NCBI GenBank assembly: GCA_934153805.1
Contig: CAKPFO010000025.1
Span: forward strand, 1-21,742
DNA length: 21,742 bases
DNA from: an uncultured Clostridia bacterium
Lineage (GTDB): Bacteria; Bacillota; Clostridia; TANB77; CAG-508
Direction: 5' to 3'
This document shows positions 21,543-21,742 of the stretch, piece by piece (position 1 is the stretch's first letter; the number at the start of each line of letters is the position of its first letter). The notes below the pieces were generated by a model that saw only the letters and a program-made list of their open reading frames with translations, made no database searches and was not told the DNA's origin. A program made the translations under genes and the position numbers.

Positions 21543-21742
21543 TTAGTTTTCTCTCATCCACTCTATTATATCTTCTTTTTCTTTTCTGTTCCCACTAAGA
21601 CTTATTAAAGTTGAAGATTTTCCTTTTTGTTCTAATGTTATTATATATTTTATGTTTTGACTATCTAATTTATCTTCCATTGTAACAATCTTATCCGCTG
21701 CGCTTTCCATTCCAATATTTGATATTTTTATATCTACTAACG
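21543..21742 (-). CDS. C-terminal part of an unrecognised protein (cut by window edge)
   Basis: The last 66 codons of a minus-strand gene that begins beyond the window. The visible part reads LVDIKISNIGMESAADKI, then TMEDKLDSQNIKYIITLEQKGKSSTLISLSGN, and ends EKEDIIEWMREN. It is soluble, of mixed alpha/beta character, and could be a small regulatory (ACT- or MgtC-tail-like) domain, but that is a guess. Codon use matches the surrounding genes. The N-terminal sequence would be needed to name it. Confidence 0.7.
   Translation of the reverse strand, partial: LVDIKISNIGMESAADKIVTMEDKLDSQNIKYIITLEQKGKSSTLISLSGNRKEKEDIIEWMREN

Overview
The window is AT-rich DNA from a low-GC Bacillota, most likely a spore-forming member of the Clostridia. 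The grounds are strong AT bias in coding and non-coding DNA, AAAGGA/GGAGG-type ribosome binding sites, sigma-A-type promoters (TTGaca-17-TATAAT), U-tract terminators, an alpha/beta-type small acid-soluble spore protein, a DUF4364-type protein and a clostridial-looking prepilin leader. The species cannot be named. Nearly everything is chromosomal housekeeping or cell-envelope content. I see no phage, plasmid or CRISPR module and no complete insertion sequence.

Layout. Positions 97-2747 (minus): a polytopic membrane protein of GT-C glycosyltransferase type, then rluD, from one strong promoter. Positions 2818-5858 (minus): a CNNM/CBS/CorC-type transporter followed by a membrane-anchored WG-repeat protein. 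Positions 5860-6207: a gene-free stretch that appears to hold a small RNA gene of about 73 nt with its own consensus promoter and terminator. Positions 6208-6858 (minus): a sortase. Positions 7186-9413 (minus): an OmpR-type response regulator and its histidine kinase. Positions 9554-12064 (minus): an acidic protein of unknown function, metG, and a 58-codon small gene. Positions 12223-13368 (minus): metK. Positions 13544-14488 (minus): a pilin-like protein with a coiled coil. Positions 14489-14947: a long intergenic region with a hairpin, a 29-bp AT dinucleotide tract and four hexamers at exact 11-bp spacing. Positions 14948-15271 (plus): an XRE regulator. Positions 15399-17952 (minus): trmB, a DapB-like oxidoreductase and a membrane J-domain protein. 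Positions 18072-18900 (plus): a DUF4364-like protein and a spore SASP. Positions 19045-20419 (minus): a helical protein of unknown function and the long ribosome hibernation factor hpf. Positions 20653-21460 (plus): rpsT and a small two-helix membrane protein. The right edge holds a REP-like hairpin and the C-terminus of an unrecognised minus-strand protein.

Functional themes are translation and RNA modification (rluD, metG, trmB, hpf, rpsT), methionine/SAM metabolism (metG, metK), envelope and surface (GT-C protein, CNNM transporter, WG protein, sortase, pilin-like protein, two-component system) and sporulation (SASP). No single multi-gene undescribed system is evident. The most unusual items are non-coding: the putative small RNA at 6037-6109, the 11-bp-phased hexamer array at 14695-14733 (which resembles binding sites of WalR/PhoP-type regulators), and the REP-like palindrome at 21476-21525. 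In many genes an in-frame upstream start codon overlaps the Shine-Dalgarno sequence; in those cases the start given is the one placed correctly behind it.
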